Positions 52,740 through 62,820 are shown, counted from the first letter of the stretch. The stretch is 64,000 bases of DNA from Halohasta litorea (GCF_024494645.1 NZ_JANHDJ010000008.1:1-64000); one strand, 5' to 3'. Translations and numbers: made by a program. Notes: generated from the sequence alone by a model not told the origin.

Positions 52740-54044
52740 ATGACAGATGATGTCAGTGATAGACGTAGGCGTGGAGTGCTTAAAACAGTGGCCACTGGTA
52801 GTATCGCACTACTGGCTGGCTGTACCGACAACGGCTCGAGTTCGGGTGGCGATGGCGGTGGCGGATCCGCGGAGATGACGTACGTCTACCCGGGCTACTT
52901 CAGCAACGACGCCTCCGATCTCGTTCCGATGTTCGAGGAGCAGGCCGAGAACATCACCCTCGATTCCCAGCAGACGCCGTCGGATGCGTCCTCGACCCGG
53001 GAGTACTACATCAACCAGTTCGTCTCGGGCTCCTCGTCGTTCGATGTCGGGAACATGGACGTGATCTGGCCCGGCGAGTTCGTCGACAACGGCTGGGCGG
53101 CCGAGGTCGAGGATCCACAGGGCCACACGGACAACATGGTCCAGACACCCATCGATTCGGTGACCATCGACGGGACGATGTACGGGATGCCGATCCACAC
53201 GGACGCCAACGCACTGTACTACCGGACCGACCTGCTCTCGGAGTACGGCTACGACAGCCCGCCGGAGACCTACATGGAGCTCGTTAACATGGCCCAAGAC
53301 ATTATGGACCAGTCCGACGAGGACCTCAACGGCTACATCTGGCAGGGCGGCTCCAACGAGGGGCTGACGATCATGTGGCTCAACTGGCTGTGGGGGATGG
53401 GAGGGTCGATCCGGCAGGACGGCGACCTCGTCGTCAACTCCCAGGAGGGAATCGACGCACTGCAGCACGCCGTCGACCTGATCCACGAGTACGAGGTTAC
53501 CCCCGAGTCCGTCCCAGCGTCTGCGACCGACCAGAACCGGCAGACGTTCCAGCAGGGGAATACGATCTTCATGCGCAACTGGCCGTACGCGGTCTCGCTG
53601 ATGAACGAGGACGGCTCGGCCGTGCAGGGTAACTTCGACGTCGCGCCGCTGCCGAAAGCCGAGGGCAATCCCGACGCGAACAACTCCTGTCTCGGCGGCT
53701 GGAACCTGTTCATCAACGCCAACTCGGAGAACCCCGAGGCCGCCCAGCAGTTCGCCAGCTACATGGCCTCGATGGAGGCCCAGGAGAACATGGCGCTGGA
53801 ACACAGCCGACTCCCAGTTCGGGAGGAGCTGTACAGCGACGAGTACTACGAGCAGGCCGAGCATCTGGAGACGTTCGCGGAGATCGTCGACCAGACCAGC
53901 GCACGACCGGCGTCGGCGCAGTACTCGACGTTCTCGGAGATCGTCTACTCGAACTGTAACGCAGCCCTCGTTCAGGACAAAACCCCCGAGGAGGCGCTCA
54001 ACGACGCCCAAGAAGAGATCGATAGCGACGTCAACAACGCCTGA
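52740..54044 (+). CDS. sugar ABC transporter substrate-binding lipoprotein (family 1)
   Basis: A 434-aa extracellular binding protein with a Tat lipoprotein signal (SDRRRRGVLKTVATGSIALL then AGC, lipid-anchored Cys at about residue 28), a Gly/Ser-rich linker and the maltose-binding-type fold (QQTPSDASSTREYYINQFVS; VDNGWAAEVEDPQGH; DANALYYRTDLLSEYGYDSP; GGWNLFINANSENPEAAQQF). It delivers substrate to the permeases at 46814-48668. It is transcribed with the sulfolactate-type genes upstream of it, tying import to that module. Confidence 0.94.
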   Translation: MTDDVSDRRRRGVLKTVATGSIALLAGCTDNGSSSGGDGGGGSAEMTYVYPGYFSNDASDLVPMFEEQAENITLDSQQTPSDASSTREYYINQFVSGSSSFDVGNMDVIWPGEFVDNGWAAEVEDPQGHTDNMVQTPIDSVTIDGTMYGMPIHTDANALYYRTDLLSEYGYDSPPETYMELVNMAQDIMDQSDEDLNGYIWQGGSNEGLTIMWLNWLWGMGGSIRQDGDLVVNSQEGIDALQHAVDLIHEYEVTPESVPASATDQNRQTFQQGNTIFMRNWPYAVSLMNEDGSAVQGNFDVAPLPKAEGNPDANNSCLGGWNLFINANSENPEAAQQFASYMASMEAQENMALEHSRLPVREELYSDEYYEQAEHLETFAEIVDQTSARPASAQYSTFSEIVYSNCNAALVQDKTPEEALNDAQEEIDSDVNNA

Positions 54045-54237
54045 GAGCACGGCGGGGTCACCGACCGGTATCCCTCATCCCTACCTGATTTTACATCGTC
54101 CGATCGCCGAGACGGCGCTGTCGCTGTATACCGAGCTGATTCATTACGTGGAACGTTGCTGGTGTTCACAGACGCGTACGGACGAGTAGCAACCGTTCGT
54201 CGACTGATTGTGAGGCAGTTCGTTCGTCGACTGGTTG

Positions 54238-55140
54238 TTAGGCGGTCCGTTTGGTGATCCGCTCGGAGATATCGCGGTAGGCGGTAGTCAGTGCGGCCCG
54301 TTCGTCGTCGGTCAACTGCGGCAGCGGCGGCAGCGGCTCGCCGATGTCTAGCCCGTGTTGGTCGACGAGATGTTTCATCGCCGCTGCGGTGGGAACGTCA
54401 CTGATGGCGGTGACGAACGGCGTGACGACCTCGCGCATCAGTCGCTGGGCCTCTCCCAAGGACTCACGTGTGTACGCCTCGTAGAGTTCCCTCATTGCAC
54501 CCGGAAACACGTTGGCCGGGCCAGCAATGAGACCGTCAGCACCCACTTCGAGCGAGGCAGTTGCCAACCCCGTTGCACCTTGGAAGACGGCGAACTCCTC
54601 CGCCGTTTCGGTGACGATCCGGTGGTGGTAGGTGAGATCTCCGGAGGTGTCTTTCAGCCCGACGATATCGTCGTGGGCTGCCAGCTTCCTGACGAGGTCG
54701 ACACCGAGTTCGTTCCCCGTCAACTGCGGAATGTTGTACAACAGTACCGGGAGCGACGAGCCATCGGCGATCCCGGTGAAGAATCGTTCAAGGCCCGGTT
54801 GGGTCGTCCCGAGATAGTACGGCGAGACGACCACCGCGGCATCGGCACCAGCATCGTCTACTGCTTCGATGTTGTCCAAGACGTCGTCGACGCTCGTGTC
54901 GCAACAGCCCGCCATTACGGTTGTCTCGTCGGCAGCGGCCTCGACGACGGTTTCGACGACACGACGGTTCTGTGCAGTCGTCAAGCTCGAAAACTCACCG
55001 ATCGAGCTGCCGGGGAACAGACCGTGGACGCCACCATCCACGAGCCTGTTCGTAAACTGTGTGAGCGCGTCGGTATCGATTGATCGCTGGGAGCCGTGGG
55101 TAGGCGTCGCCATAGGAACGACTGTTCCCGAAAGGTTCAT
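54238..55140 (-). CDS. DapA-family aldolase/dehydratase (2-keto-3-deoxy sugar-acid cleavage)
   Basis: A 300-aa class I enzyme from ATG 55138-55140 (MNLSGTVVPMATPTHGSQRS). Schiff-base Lys163 (IVGLKDTSGD), Tyr135 (LLYNIPQLTG) and the GxxGE-type motif GSSIGEFSSL are all present. Relatives cleave 2-keto-3-deoxy-gluconate to pyruvate and an aldehyde, or dehydrate 2-keto-3-deoxy-pentonates to alpha-ketoglutarate semialdehyde. In a sulfo-Entner-Doudoroff reading it would release pyruvate and sulfolactaldehyde. A TATA box (55165-55173) precedes it. Confidence 0.9.
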   Translation of the reverse strand: MNLSGTVVPMATPTHGSQRSIDTDALTQFTNRLVDGGVHGLFPGSSIGEFSSLTTAQNRRVVETVVEAAADETTVMAGCCDTSVDDVLDNIEAVDDAGADAAVVVSPYYLGTTQPGLERFFTGIADGSSLPVLLYNIPQLTGNELGVDLVRKLAAHDDIVGLKDTSGDLTYHHRIVTETAEEFAVFQGATGLATASLEVGADGLIAGPANVFPGAMRELYEAYTRESLGEAQRLMREVVTPFVTAISDVPTAAAMKHLVDQHGLDIGEPLPPLPQLTDDERAALTTAYRDISERITKRTA

Positions 55141-55206
55141 GAAAGTCACAATGACCACCACTCAATTATAATTTTGGATGCCGGTGTGGCTACGCTGACT
55201 GGATCC

Positions 55207-57564
55207 TTACCTGGCCGATTCGTCCGTGTCTGTCGGTGTCGCGTCGGTTCGGTCGGTTTCGAACGTTGCGAGCCGCTCGGAAAGCGTCGTCGCACGGTCC
55301 CGTAACGCCTCCGCACGGGCGGTCACCGTCGACATCGTCCGACTCTGTTCGCTTGCGGTCTCGGCAACGGCTTGGGCGCGGTCGGTGACTGTCCGGCTGA
55401 TCTCGGCGACGTCGTCGATGTCACTCGCTACCTCTTGTGTGGTCCGGGCCTGTTCGCCGGTCGCCCGATCGATCTCCGCCGCACTGTGGTCGGCCGATTC
55501 GACGCTGTCGACGATCTCGTCGAGGGCGTTCTGCACCTCGGTGACAGTCGAGGACGCTTCGCCGACGGCCTCCCGCATCTCGGTCATCTCGGTGGCAGTG
55601 TGATCTGTCTGGGTCTGCACGGCCTCGATCCGGTCGGCAATATCGTCGGTCGCGTCGGCGGTTTCGGCCGCGAGTTGCTTGACCTCGTCGGCGACGACGC
55701 CGAACCCGTCGTCCTCGCCGTTGGCCGCGGCGGCCTCGATGTTGGCATTCAGCGCCAGCAGGTTCGTCTGCTCGGCGATCTCGGCGATGAGGTCCGCGAC
55801 ATCACCGATGGCGCGTACCTGTTCGTCGAGGCTATTCATCTGATCGACGGTTTCGGTCGCCTGAGTTCGTAACGCCTCCATCTTTTCGAGGGCGTCCTCC
55901 GTGGCCGCCCGCCCCTCGGTGCCGCGGTCGACCGACCGCTGTGTGGCGTCGGCCACCTCGCTGGCGCTGGCGGCCACCTCCTCGATGTTCCCCGAGAGCG
56001 CTGCGGTCTCTTCGGTCATCCGATCGAGACGCTGGCTTTGCTCGCTGGCAGCATCCGAGATCCCGTCGACCCGTTGGCTGACGCGGTTGCTGCGTGCTTC
56101 GACGTCCTCGGCACGCTCGGCGACATCGATACTGGCCGCCGCCACGTCGTCGGCGAACCCCCGGACATCGGCGATCGTCGACTCGAAGTCGTCGATCATC
56201 TCGTTGAACGCGACGGCGATCTCGGCCATCGACTCGTTGTCGACGGTCTCGTCGAGGCGGTGGTGAAGTTCACCATCCGCACAGGCACGCATCGTCGACC
56301 CGAACTGACTGGCACGGTCTTCAAGCGTCTGTGAGAGTGCTCGCGCCTCGTTTCGTGCGCTCTCAGCATCTTCGCGTGCGTCACGCGCATCGGCCAGCGC
56401 TGACTCCGTCTCCGTGAACTGCTCGCGAAGCGACTGCCGCATGTCGTCGAACCGATCGAATAGCCGTCCGATCTCGTCGTCCCGTGGCGTCGAGAGCTCG
56501 GTTTCGAGATCGCCATCCTGGATCCCTTCGGCCCGCCGTCGGAGCTGTTTGAGCGGCCTGACCGTCTGGCGGCCGAGCGCCGTAGCCACGAGACCCAACG
56601 CGAGGACGCTCCCGGTGATGATGACCAACACGTTCGTGCCGACGGAGCGTCCGATGGCGTAGGCCTCCCGGGTTCCGAGGCTGACTGCGACGACCCAGTC
56701 GGTCTGTTTGATCGGGGCGTACGCACGGACATCTCGGTCGGTTTCGAGCGACTCCACCCTCCCGTCCTCGACAGCCGCGGTGAAGGCCGAACCGTTCGAC
56801 ACCGCGTTCCCCCCGGTTCCGTCGGGTGCGAGCACCACCTCACCCGTCTTATCGACGATGGTCATCCGGGAGCCGGTTTCGCTCCCGGCGAATCCGGTTA
56901 TTCGGCGTTCGATCGAGCCGACGACCACGACAGCGCGGTCGCTGTCGGGGACGGGACTGACAAACGCGAGCACAGTCTCGTTGTCCTGTTCGTAGGTCGT
57001 GTTGCCGATGGTGACCATCGACGAACTGTACCAGTCGACCGAGTCCACCTGATCGGCCCAGGGCCGGTCGACCCCCGCGATCGACTCCCCATCCAGTTCG
57101 AACTCGGTGCTGCTCAGGAGTTGCCCGGCTTCGGTGTCTACGATGTGCACCGCGGCAATATCGAGGGTGCCATGGTTCTGGGCGGTAGTGAGATAGCCGT
57201 CGACCGCCCGTTTGTCACCCGTCCGTACCGGTTCGGCGTCGGAAATGAATCGTGTCTGGACCTGCATCTCCCTGACCCAGCTCCCGACGGCTGAGGCCTG
57301 CATCGACGCCTGCGACTGGAGTTGGTTCTGTGTCTCCTCGTGGAGCTCGGACTGGATCTCGGCGTAGCTCGCGCCGCCGAGCCCGGCGATAACGACGACG
57401 ACAACGAGCATCGAGATGGCGAACTTCGCGGCGTACCGTCGGCGGACGAACTCGGGTGTGATCCGACGGGCGATCCTTCCAACCCAATCCAACATTGTAG
57501 TGACAGCTTCCCGCCAGTCCGACGACTCATCGGTCGCTGCTTGCCCGGTCATACGTTGAGTCAT
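55207..57564 (-). CDS. transmembrane chemotaxis transducer with Cache sensor domain
   Basis: A 785-aa Htr protein from ATG 57562-57564 ([13 protein letters not shown]). TM1 at about residues 38-60 ([17 protein letters not shown]), an extracellular dCache-like domain (about 62-285, with [20 protein letters not shown]), TM2 at about 290-312, HAMP ([20 protein letters not shown]), then a long coiled coil with the tip [20 protein letters not shown]. Sitting between the aldolase and aldehyde dehydrogenase genes, it probably steers cells to the substrate of this pathway. Confidence 0.95.
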   Translation of the reverse strand: MTQRMTGQAATDESSDWREAVTTMLDWVGRIARRITPEFVRRRYAAKFAISMLVVVVVIAGLGGASYAEIQSELHEETQNQLQSQASMQASAVGSWVREMQVQTRFISDAEPVRTGDKRAVDGYLTTAQNHGTLDIAAVHIVDTEAGQLLSSTEFELDGESIAGVDRPWADQVDSVDWYSSSMVTIGNTTYEQDNETVLAFVSPVPDSDRAVVVVGSIERRITGFAGSETGSRMTIVDKTGEVVLAPDGTGGNAVSNGSAFTAAVEDGRVESLETDRDVRAYAPIKQTDWVVAVSLGTREAYAIGRSVGTNVLVIITGSVLALGLVATALGRQTVRPLKQLRRRAEGIQDGDLETELSTPRDDEIGRLFDRFDDMRQSLREQFTETESALADARDAREDAESARNEARALSQTLEDRASQFGSTMRACADGELHHRLDETVDNESMAEIAVAFNEMIDDFESTIADVRGFADDVAAASIDVAERAEDVEARSNRVSQRVDGISDAASEQSQRLDRMTEETAALSGNIEEVAASASEVADATQRSVDRGTEGRAATEDALEKMEALRTQATETVDQMNSLDEQVRAIGDVADLIAEIAEQTNLLALNANIEAAAANGEDDGFGVVADEVKQLAAETADATDDIADRIEAVQTQTDHTATEMTEMREAVGEASSTVTEVQNALDEIVDSVESADHSAAEIDRATGEQARTTQEVASDIDDVAEISRTVTDRAQAVAETASEQSRTMSTVTARAEALRDRATTLSERLATFETDRTDATPTDTDESAR

Positions 57565-57703
57565 CCCACACCAGATTATAATGATTATGATACTGGAACT
57601 ACACTCGCTGCCGTCCAGTATCCGTCTTCGATCGGGTCGGTCAGCTCCCCAACCCTTGGGCGACGTTCTGGGATCCCACCGCAGCCGCCGACCGCTGCGT
57701 AAC

Positions 57704-57712
57704 ACTTATAAT
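57704..57712 (+). promoter_or_regulatory. TATA box of the aldehyde dehydrogenase gene
   Basis: ACTTATAAT ends 22 bases before the ATG at 57735, leaderless-type spacing. Confidence 0.6.
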
Positions 57713-57734
57713 TCTAAATTCCGACGACTGTATT

Positions 57735-59216
57735 ATGAGTCAAAAAGCAGCCACAGGGCTCGACAAGCATGTCCTTATCAACGGCGAGTGGGTCGACGCA
57801 GCCGACCGAACCGACGTCATCCACCCGTATGACGGGGAACTCGTCGGTTCGGTCCCGATGGTCAGCGACCAACAGGTCGTCGAGGCGATCGACGCCGCCG
57901 ACGCCGCGGTCGAGGCGTCGTCGCTCTCGGCCTACGAGCGGTACGAACTGCTCTCGGAGACCGCCCGCCTAGTCGAAGAGCGCCTCGACGACATTGCACA
58001 CATCCTCACCAGCGAGCAGGGCAAACCACTCTCGGAAGCACGTGGTGAGGTCGACCGCGCCGTCCAGACGCTGGAGCTCTCCGCCGAGCAGGCGAAGCGA
58101 ATGACCGGCGAGTACATTCCGATGGACGCCCAGAAAGGGTTCGCCCGCGACCACTGTTTCACCCAGCGTGAACCCCTCGGTGTCGTGGCGGCGATCACCC
58201 CGTTCAACTTCCCGCTGAACCTGATGGTGCACAAGGTCGGCCCGGCGCTGGCCGCTGGCAACGCCGTCGTCGGCAAACCGGCGACCAACACGCCACTGAC
58301 CTCCATCGCGCTGTTCGAGTGTCTCGACGACGCCGCTGCGGCGATCGACGCCGACGTCCCGGACGGTCTGTTCAACGTGGTCACCGGCTCCGGATCGTCT
58401 GTCGGCGATGTGATTCTCGACCACGAGGCCGTCGAGGCGATCTCCTTTACCGGGTCGACTGGCGTCGGGAAGTACATCGCCAACAACAGCGGGATGACGG
58501 AAGTGACGCTGGAACTCGGCGGGAACGACCCGACGATCGTCTGGGACGATACTGACCTCCAGGAGGCTGCCGTGCAGGTCATCGGCGGCGCTTGTTCGAA
58601 CGCCGGGCAGGTCTGTAACAGCGTCGAGCGCGTCATCGTCCCCGAACACATCGAAGACGAGTTCGTCGATGCACTGGTTGAGGCCTGTCAGAATCTGGTC
58701 GTCGGCGACCCCTTCGAGGAGGAAACCAACGTCGCCTCGATGGTCGACGACAGCCAGTTCGAGGATCTCGTGGACCTCTTCGAGTCGACCGTCGAGGCTG
58801 GCGCGACCGTCGAGTGCGGCGGCAACTACGGCGGCGACCTCGGTCCCCGAACGTTCGAACCGACGGTCCTGACGGACGTCGACCCCGAGATGCCCGCGGC
58901 AGCCGAGGAGACGTTCGGGCCGCTGGTGCCGGTCATCACCGTGGCTGATTTCGACGAGGCGATCGCGGAGGCCAACAACACCAACTACGGCCTCGAAGCC
59001 GGACTGTTCACACAAGACATCGACCGCGCCAAGCGTGCGGCCGACGAGATCGACGCTGGCGGCGTCAACATCAACACGGTAAGCGGGTTCCGCGCCGACC
59101 ACATGCCGTATGGCGGGTTCAAGGACTCCGGCGTCGGCAAGGAGGGCATCAAGTACGCCATCGAACACTTCTCGCGGGAGAAACTCGTCGGGTTCCATCA
59201 GGGATTCAACGCCTAA
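57735..59216 (+). CDS. aldehyde dehydrogenase (alpha-ketoglutarate-semialdehyde or sulfolactaldehyde type)
   Basis: A 493-aa ALDH-superfamily enzyme. Catalytic Cys294 (NAGQVCNSVERV), general base Glu260 (VTLELGGNDP), NAD-binding FTGSTGVGK (about 238-246), PFNFPLNL and the FGPLVPV motif. The C-terminal YGGFKDSGVGKEG is of the succinate-semialdehyde/glycolaldehyde dehydrogenase subgroup. In a Xac-like pathway it would be XacF (alpha-ketoglutarate semialdehyde). In the sulfosugar reading it would oxidise sulfolactaldehyde to (S)-sulfolactate. Confidence 0.93.
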   Translation: MSQKAATGLDKHVLINGEWVDAADRTDVIHPYDGELVGSVPMVSDQQVVEAIDAADAAVEASSLSAYERYELLSETARLVEERLDDIAHILTSEQGKPLSEARGEVDRAVQTLELSAEQAKRMTGEYIPMDAQKGFARDHCFTQREPLGVVAAITPFNFPLNLMVHKVGPALAAGNAVVGKPATNTPLTSIALFECLDDAAAAIDADVPDGLFNVVTGSGSSVGDVILDHEAVEAISFTGSTGVGKYIANNSGMTEVTLELGGNDPTIVWDDTDLQEAAVQVIGGACSNAGQVCNSVERVIVPEHIEDEFVDALVEACQNLVVGDPFEEETNVASMVDDSQFEDLVDLFESTVEAGATVECGGNYGGDLGPRTFEPTVLTDVDPEMPAAAEETFGPLVPVITVADFDEAIAEANNTNYGLEAGLFTQDIDRAKRAADEIDAGGVNINTVSGFRADHMPYGGFKDSGVGKEGIKYAIEHFSREKLVGFHQGFNA

Positions 59217-59431
59217 CCGGGTCTGCAGTCGGGAGCCGTCCTTCGGTTCCCACTGCGACCCGCCCCGATTCACCCCACTCCTCTTCATCCACTCCTTTCG
59301 CACTGGTCGACTGTGTCTCTCCACTACTGACCAGTAACGCAAAACACTAGTAACCGGAAACGACTACTTCAGCACACGATAACGGTCTCTATGGACGAAT
59401 CTAGTGACTTTCACCGGGAGCGGACCGTCGA

Positions 59432-60640
59432 ATGAACTGGCGCTCCGAGTACACGATACTGCTTGTGGCCGCGGCAGCGAACCTCGCACAGGTCGCAACC
59501 CGGATGGTCATCGGTCCTCTCGTCCCGCGTCTGTTGACTGATTTCACCGTCTCTCGGACCGTCATCGGCGGGCTGCTAACCGGGATGTGGGCGCTGTTCG
59601 CGCTCATGCATTACCCCAGCGGCGTCATCGCCGAACGGGTGGGATCGCGCACGGTACTCGTGGTCGCACTCGCGGCCACCTGCCTCGCCAGCGGGCTCCT
59701 CGCCGTCGCCCCGACGTTCCCGCTGTTCGGCATGGCCATGCTGCTGTTGGGATCTGGGGCGGGGCTCTACTTCGTCGTGGCGACCGGGTTCGTTGCCGAC
59801 CGTTTCTCCGGGAACACCGGCCAGGCACTCGGCGTCCATTCGAGCGGCGGCGCGGTTGCAGGGTTCTTCGTCCCGGTGGTGGCCGTCATGATCGCTGACC
59901 GCTTCACGTGGCGCCACTCTATCGCCGCCTCGTCGCTGTTCGTGCTGGTCGTCCTCGCCGCTTTCGTCTACCTGACGCGCCCGGAGCCACCGGTCAAACC
60001 CGACGTCGACCTCGTCGCCGCGTTGCATCCCCGCAGGCCGCTCGGGATCCTCCGCACGCCAGGGCTGGCGCTCCCGCTCGGGATCGTCGTTATCGCCGCA
60101 TTCGCCTGGCAGGCGGTCATCTCGTTTCTCCCGACTTTTCTGGTCCAACACTGGCTCCTCTCGGAGGGGCTCGCGGCGACGCTGTTCTCGACCGTGTTCG
60201 TCCTCAGCGCCGTGGCGATGCCTGCGGTCGGCCGACTCGGTGATCGGGTCGGCAATCAGTGGGCGATCACGCTCTGTCTCGTGCTGCTGTGTTGTGGATT
60301 CACGATCCTCGTCACCGTCGACCGGGTTCCGGCGCTCCTCGCGGGGATCGGCTGTCTCGGGGTCGGCATGAGCTACGGCGGTGCCGTCCAGTCGTTGTTC
60401 ATGGCTCGGTTCGACCGCGTCGACCGCGTCTCGGGGTTCGGCACGGTTCGAACGGTGTATATGTTCCTCGGCTCCCTCGGCGGCGTCGTCACCGGAACGC
60501 TGGCCGACAATTTCGATTGGGGCGTCTCATACGGGCTCGTCGCCGGACTGCTCGCAGTGGGTGTAGTCGTCGCTGGACTGTGGACGATCACGACGAGCGA
60601 GAAGGGGTCTCGAAGGACGGAATCTCGTGGAGCGGCCTGA
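59432..60640 (+). CDS. MFS transporter
   Basis: A 402-aa carrier with twelve helices. N-terminal MFS motif (GLLTGMWALFALMHYPSGVI, ERVGSRTVL), helices spread evenly, central loop PEPPVKPDVDLVAALHPRRP, second half starting at about 210. It may move a sugar acid or a sulfonate such as sulfolactate out of or into the cell. The substrate is unknown. Downstream of the aldehyde dehydrogenase in the same direction (216-base gap). Confidence 0.9.
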   Translation: MNWRSEYTILLVAAAANLAQVATRMVIGPLVPRLLTDFTVSRTVIGGLLTGMWALFALMHYPSGVIAERVGSRTVLVVALAATCLASGLLAVAPTFPLFGMAMLLLGSGAGLYFVVATGFVADRFSGNTGQALGVHSSGGAVAGFFVPVVAVMIADRFTWRHSIAASSLFVLVVLAAFVYLTRPEPPVKPDVDLVAALHPRRPLGILRTPGLALPLGIVVIAAFAWQAVISFLPTFLVQHWLLSEGLAATLFSTVFVLSAVAMPAVGRLGDRVGNQWAITLCLVLLCCGFTILVTVDRVPALLAGIGCLGVGMSYGGAVQSLFMARFDRVDRVSGFGTVRTVYMFLGSLGGVVTGTLADNFDWGVSYGLVAGLLAVGVVVAGLWTITTSEKGSRRTESRGAA

Positions 60641-60710
60641 GATTGCCCGCAGCGGACTCCTGATTCGATCGTTGCAGATCGGGGAATGGGACCGTCTCGC
60701 ATCGGGAGAG

Positions 60711-61796
60711 TCAGTCGAGGGTGATCCACCGGTCGGTCTCGGCGGCCTCGTAGATCGCCTCCATCGCGTGCATATCCACGAGCCCGTGGTCACCGTCGGG
60801 GTAGATCGGCTCGTCGCCCCGAACCCGATCCGCGAAGTAGTCGACCTCTTCGTGCATCTGGTCGACTTTGTTGAGTGTCACCGAGGCCCGTCCGTCGCCC
60901 CGGGAGACGTGTAGCTCTCGGGTCTGATCCTGGAAGAACGCTGGCTCGATCCGGACCTGACCCTCGGTTCCGGTGACGGTGATCCCCGACGACTGGCGGG
61001 CATTGTGGCTTGCATAACACTGGGCGTACACATCTCCGGGGAATTCGACGGAGAACGAGACCGTCTCGTCGACGTCGTCGAAGGCGTCGTGTGTGCTGGC
61101 GGTGTTGCCGGTGACCGCAACCGGGTCCGCATCCAGCAGGAATCGGGCGGTGTTCAGCGGATAGATGCCGATATCGAACAGTGCTCCACCGCCGGCGAGC
61201 CACTCGTCGAGCCGCCACTGATCGGGGTTGGGGTCGATGCGGTCGAGCAATCGCTGCGACATATTGCCAGTGACTGACATCGGCTCACCGATGTAGCCAG
61301 CAGCGATGAGCTCCCGTGCCCGCCGGACTGCCGGTTCGGTGTGCATCCGGTAGGCGATCATGAGGTCGACGCCAGCGTCGGCGGCCGTCGCATGGAGTTC
61401 GGCGGCCCGGTCGCTGTCCCGCTCCATTGGCTTCTCACAGAGAATGTCCTTGCCGAACGCCGCCGCCGTCTCGACGTAGTCGAGATGGAGCGCGTTCGGG
61501 GTGACGATGTAGACTGCATCGTAGGCATCGGTCCCGACACCGTCGTGGAACTCGTCGTAGGTGATTCCGTGGGTCGCACCATCGGTTTCAGCGGCGATAC
61601 GATCGGCCTTTTCGGCCGCCCCACTGACCAGCACCGCGGGCGTACAGAGGTCGCTTCGCTCCATCGCTGGCAGTGCTCTGCCTTTCGTAAACCAGCCGAG
61701 TCCGATCACCGCGAACCGAACCGGCTCGACGGCTGCCGGGTCGACCGTCTGCCAATCACGCACACAACTGTCTTCAAGGATAGCACTCAGCTCCAT
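60711..61796 (-). CDS. Gfo/Idh/MocA-family sugar dehydrogenase (XacA-like)
   Basis: A 361-aa NAD(P)-dependent enzyme from ATG 61794-61796 (MELSAILEDSCVRDWQTVDP); an earlier in-frame start overlaps the TATA region. Rossmann motif RFAVIGLGWFTKGRALPAME, catalytic Lys122 in LCEKPMERDS, C-terminal DIGIYPLNTARFLLDADP. The wording is close to Haloferax D-xylose dehydrogenase XacA, as I remember it (DWQ...RFA..G.GW; MIAYRMHTEPAVRRARELIA). It would oxidise the imported aldose, or 6-sulfoquinovose, to its lactone. No lactonase is seen nearby. Confidence 0.9.
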   Translation of the reverse strand: MELSAILEDSCVRDWQTVDPAAVEPVRFAVIGLGWFTKGRALPAMERSDLCTPAVLVSGAAEKADRIAAETDGATHGITYDEFHDGVGTDAYDAVYIVTPNALHLDYVETAAAFGKDILCEKPMERDSDRAAELHATAADAGVDLMIAYRMHTEPAVRRARELIAAGYIGEPMSVTGNMSQRLLDRIDPNPDQWRLDEWLAGGGALFDIGIYPLNTARFLLDADPVAVTGNTASTHDAFDDVDETVSFSVEFPGDVYAQCYASHNARQSSGITVTGTEGQVRIEPAFFQDQTRELHVSRGDGRASVTLNKVDQMHEEVDYFADRVRGDEPIYPDGDHGLVDMHAMEAIYEAAETDRWITLD

Positions 61797-61816
61797 ACAG
61801 GACCCACTAATGGCTG

Positions 61817-61827
61817 CATTATAAATG
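61817..61827 (-). promoter_or_regulatory. TATA box of the sugar dehydrogenase gene
   Basis: CATTTATAATG on the minus strand 21-31 bases before the ATG at 61796. It shares the TTTATAATG core with the permease promoter at 48692-48702. Confidence 0.6.
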
Positions 61828-61862
61828 ATACTCTCCGAGCCAGCGGATAGCCATTCACTCAT

Positions 61863-62263
61863 CGTTCAGTCACCCCGACGCGAACCTTTTCAGTGACATC
61901 GATCGGTTCGTTGTGGCCTATTATGTTGGGTATCGAAGTAGTTTCTATAATAGGTAGGTTAATATATAACCAAATCTGCGGATTATTTGGATATTAACTC
62001 AAATAGAGAAATATCGAAGGCATATTTGAAATTCTATTCTCAATTTTAAAGATATTTTACTGCAATTCAAGAATATATCTTCTCTCTATGAACAGACAAA
62101 TCCAATTTTTGGCTCTATTAAACCGTTATATGGCGTTAGAATTAGTAGATCACGTACTGTTTGATGTTGTAAACGGGATACACCCGACGATTTTACGGAG
62201 AAATCGCGCGCGACACTTCCACAAAAAGATGTTTACCACACTCCGTCGACTATTCGTGAGTCG
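61863..62263. other. AT-rich junction region
   Basis: About 400 AT-rich bases between the GC-rich catabolic locus and transposon debris. The composition shift is abrupt. Only weak frames; a stretch RRNRARHFHKKMFTTLRRLF at about 62200-62258 may be further TnpB debris. Confidence 0.5.
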
Positions 62264-62610
62264 TTGGACTACGAGAAGTGGATGAACCGCCGCCGACACG
62301 CATGGGCGTTTGCTCGGCTACAGGGTCGAATCGAAGACAAGGCGACCGAGACAGGGATTCGCGTCGAGTACGTCAACGCGGTGTACCCGTCCCAAACCTG
62401 CCATGCCCACGGTCGCCTTGGTCGGCGAGATCAACAGGCAGAATTTGTGTGTCCATACGATGACTGCCACGTATTAGAGTTACAACAGATATTAACGCGG
62501 TGGCGAACATCACCGGTCGCGTCAATCCGTGGGGTGAGAGCGTCCGTTGGGAACCCGGCCGCAATGACATGCCTCGGGATGTGGCGTTGTGGACTGGACG
62601 TATCCGGTAT
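62264..62610 (+). pseudogene. TnpB (IS605/IS1341-type) remnant
   Basis: The plus strand reads DYEKWMNRRRHAWAFARLQG, RIEDKATETGIRVEYVNAVY, PSQTCHAHGRLGRRDQQAEF, VCPYDDC, then after frame changes ADINAVANITGRVNPWGESV. This is the C-terminal RuvC-III/zinc-ribbon region of TnpB; the first zinc-ribbon pair CxxC is CHAH here. The N-terminal RuvC part is missing. No tnpA or IS ends seen. Confidence 0.8.
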
Positions 62611-62619
62611 ACCGACTTT

Positions 62620-62820
62620 AGTACGCAGTTCACGTTCCAAGGTATAGATGAGCAGGAACCCCAGGACTTGGAAGACTTCGTTAGTGAGCATGGTCCTGTG
62701 GCCACCCCTGAAGTAATGGATATCTATGGTGTCCACCGTGAGAAAGCGGTCGAGTCACTCCAAAACCTCGCCGGTGCTCCGTCGTTTGAGATAGGTGGCG
62801 AACTGTTCTGGGACCTCTAA
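62620..62820 (+). pseudogene. C-terminal gene fragment behind TnpB remnant
   Basis: In the frame following the TnpB tail, FQGIDEQEPQDLEDFVSEHG, VATPEVMDIYGVHREKAVES and FEIGGELFWDL look like an acidic winged-helix C-terminus of another protein, cut at its 5' end by the transposon sequence. Family not recognised. Confidence 0.4.
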
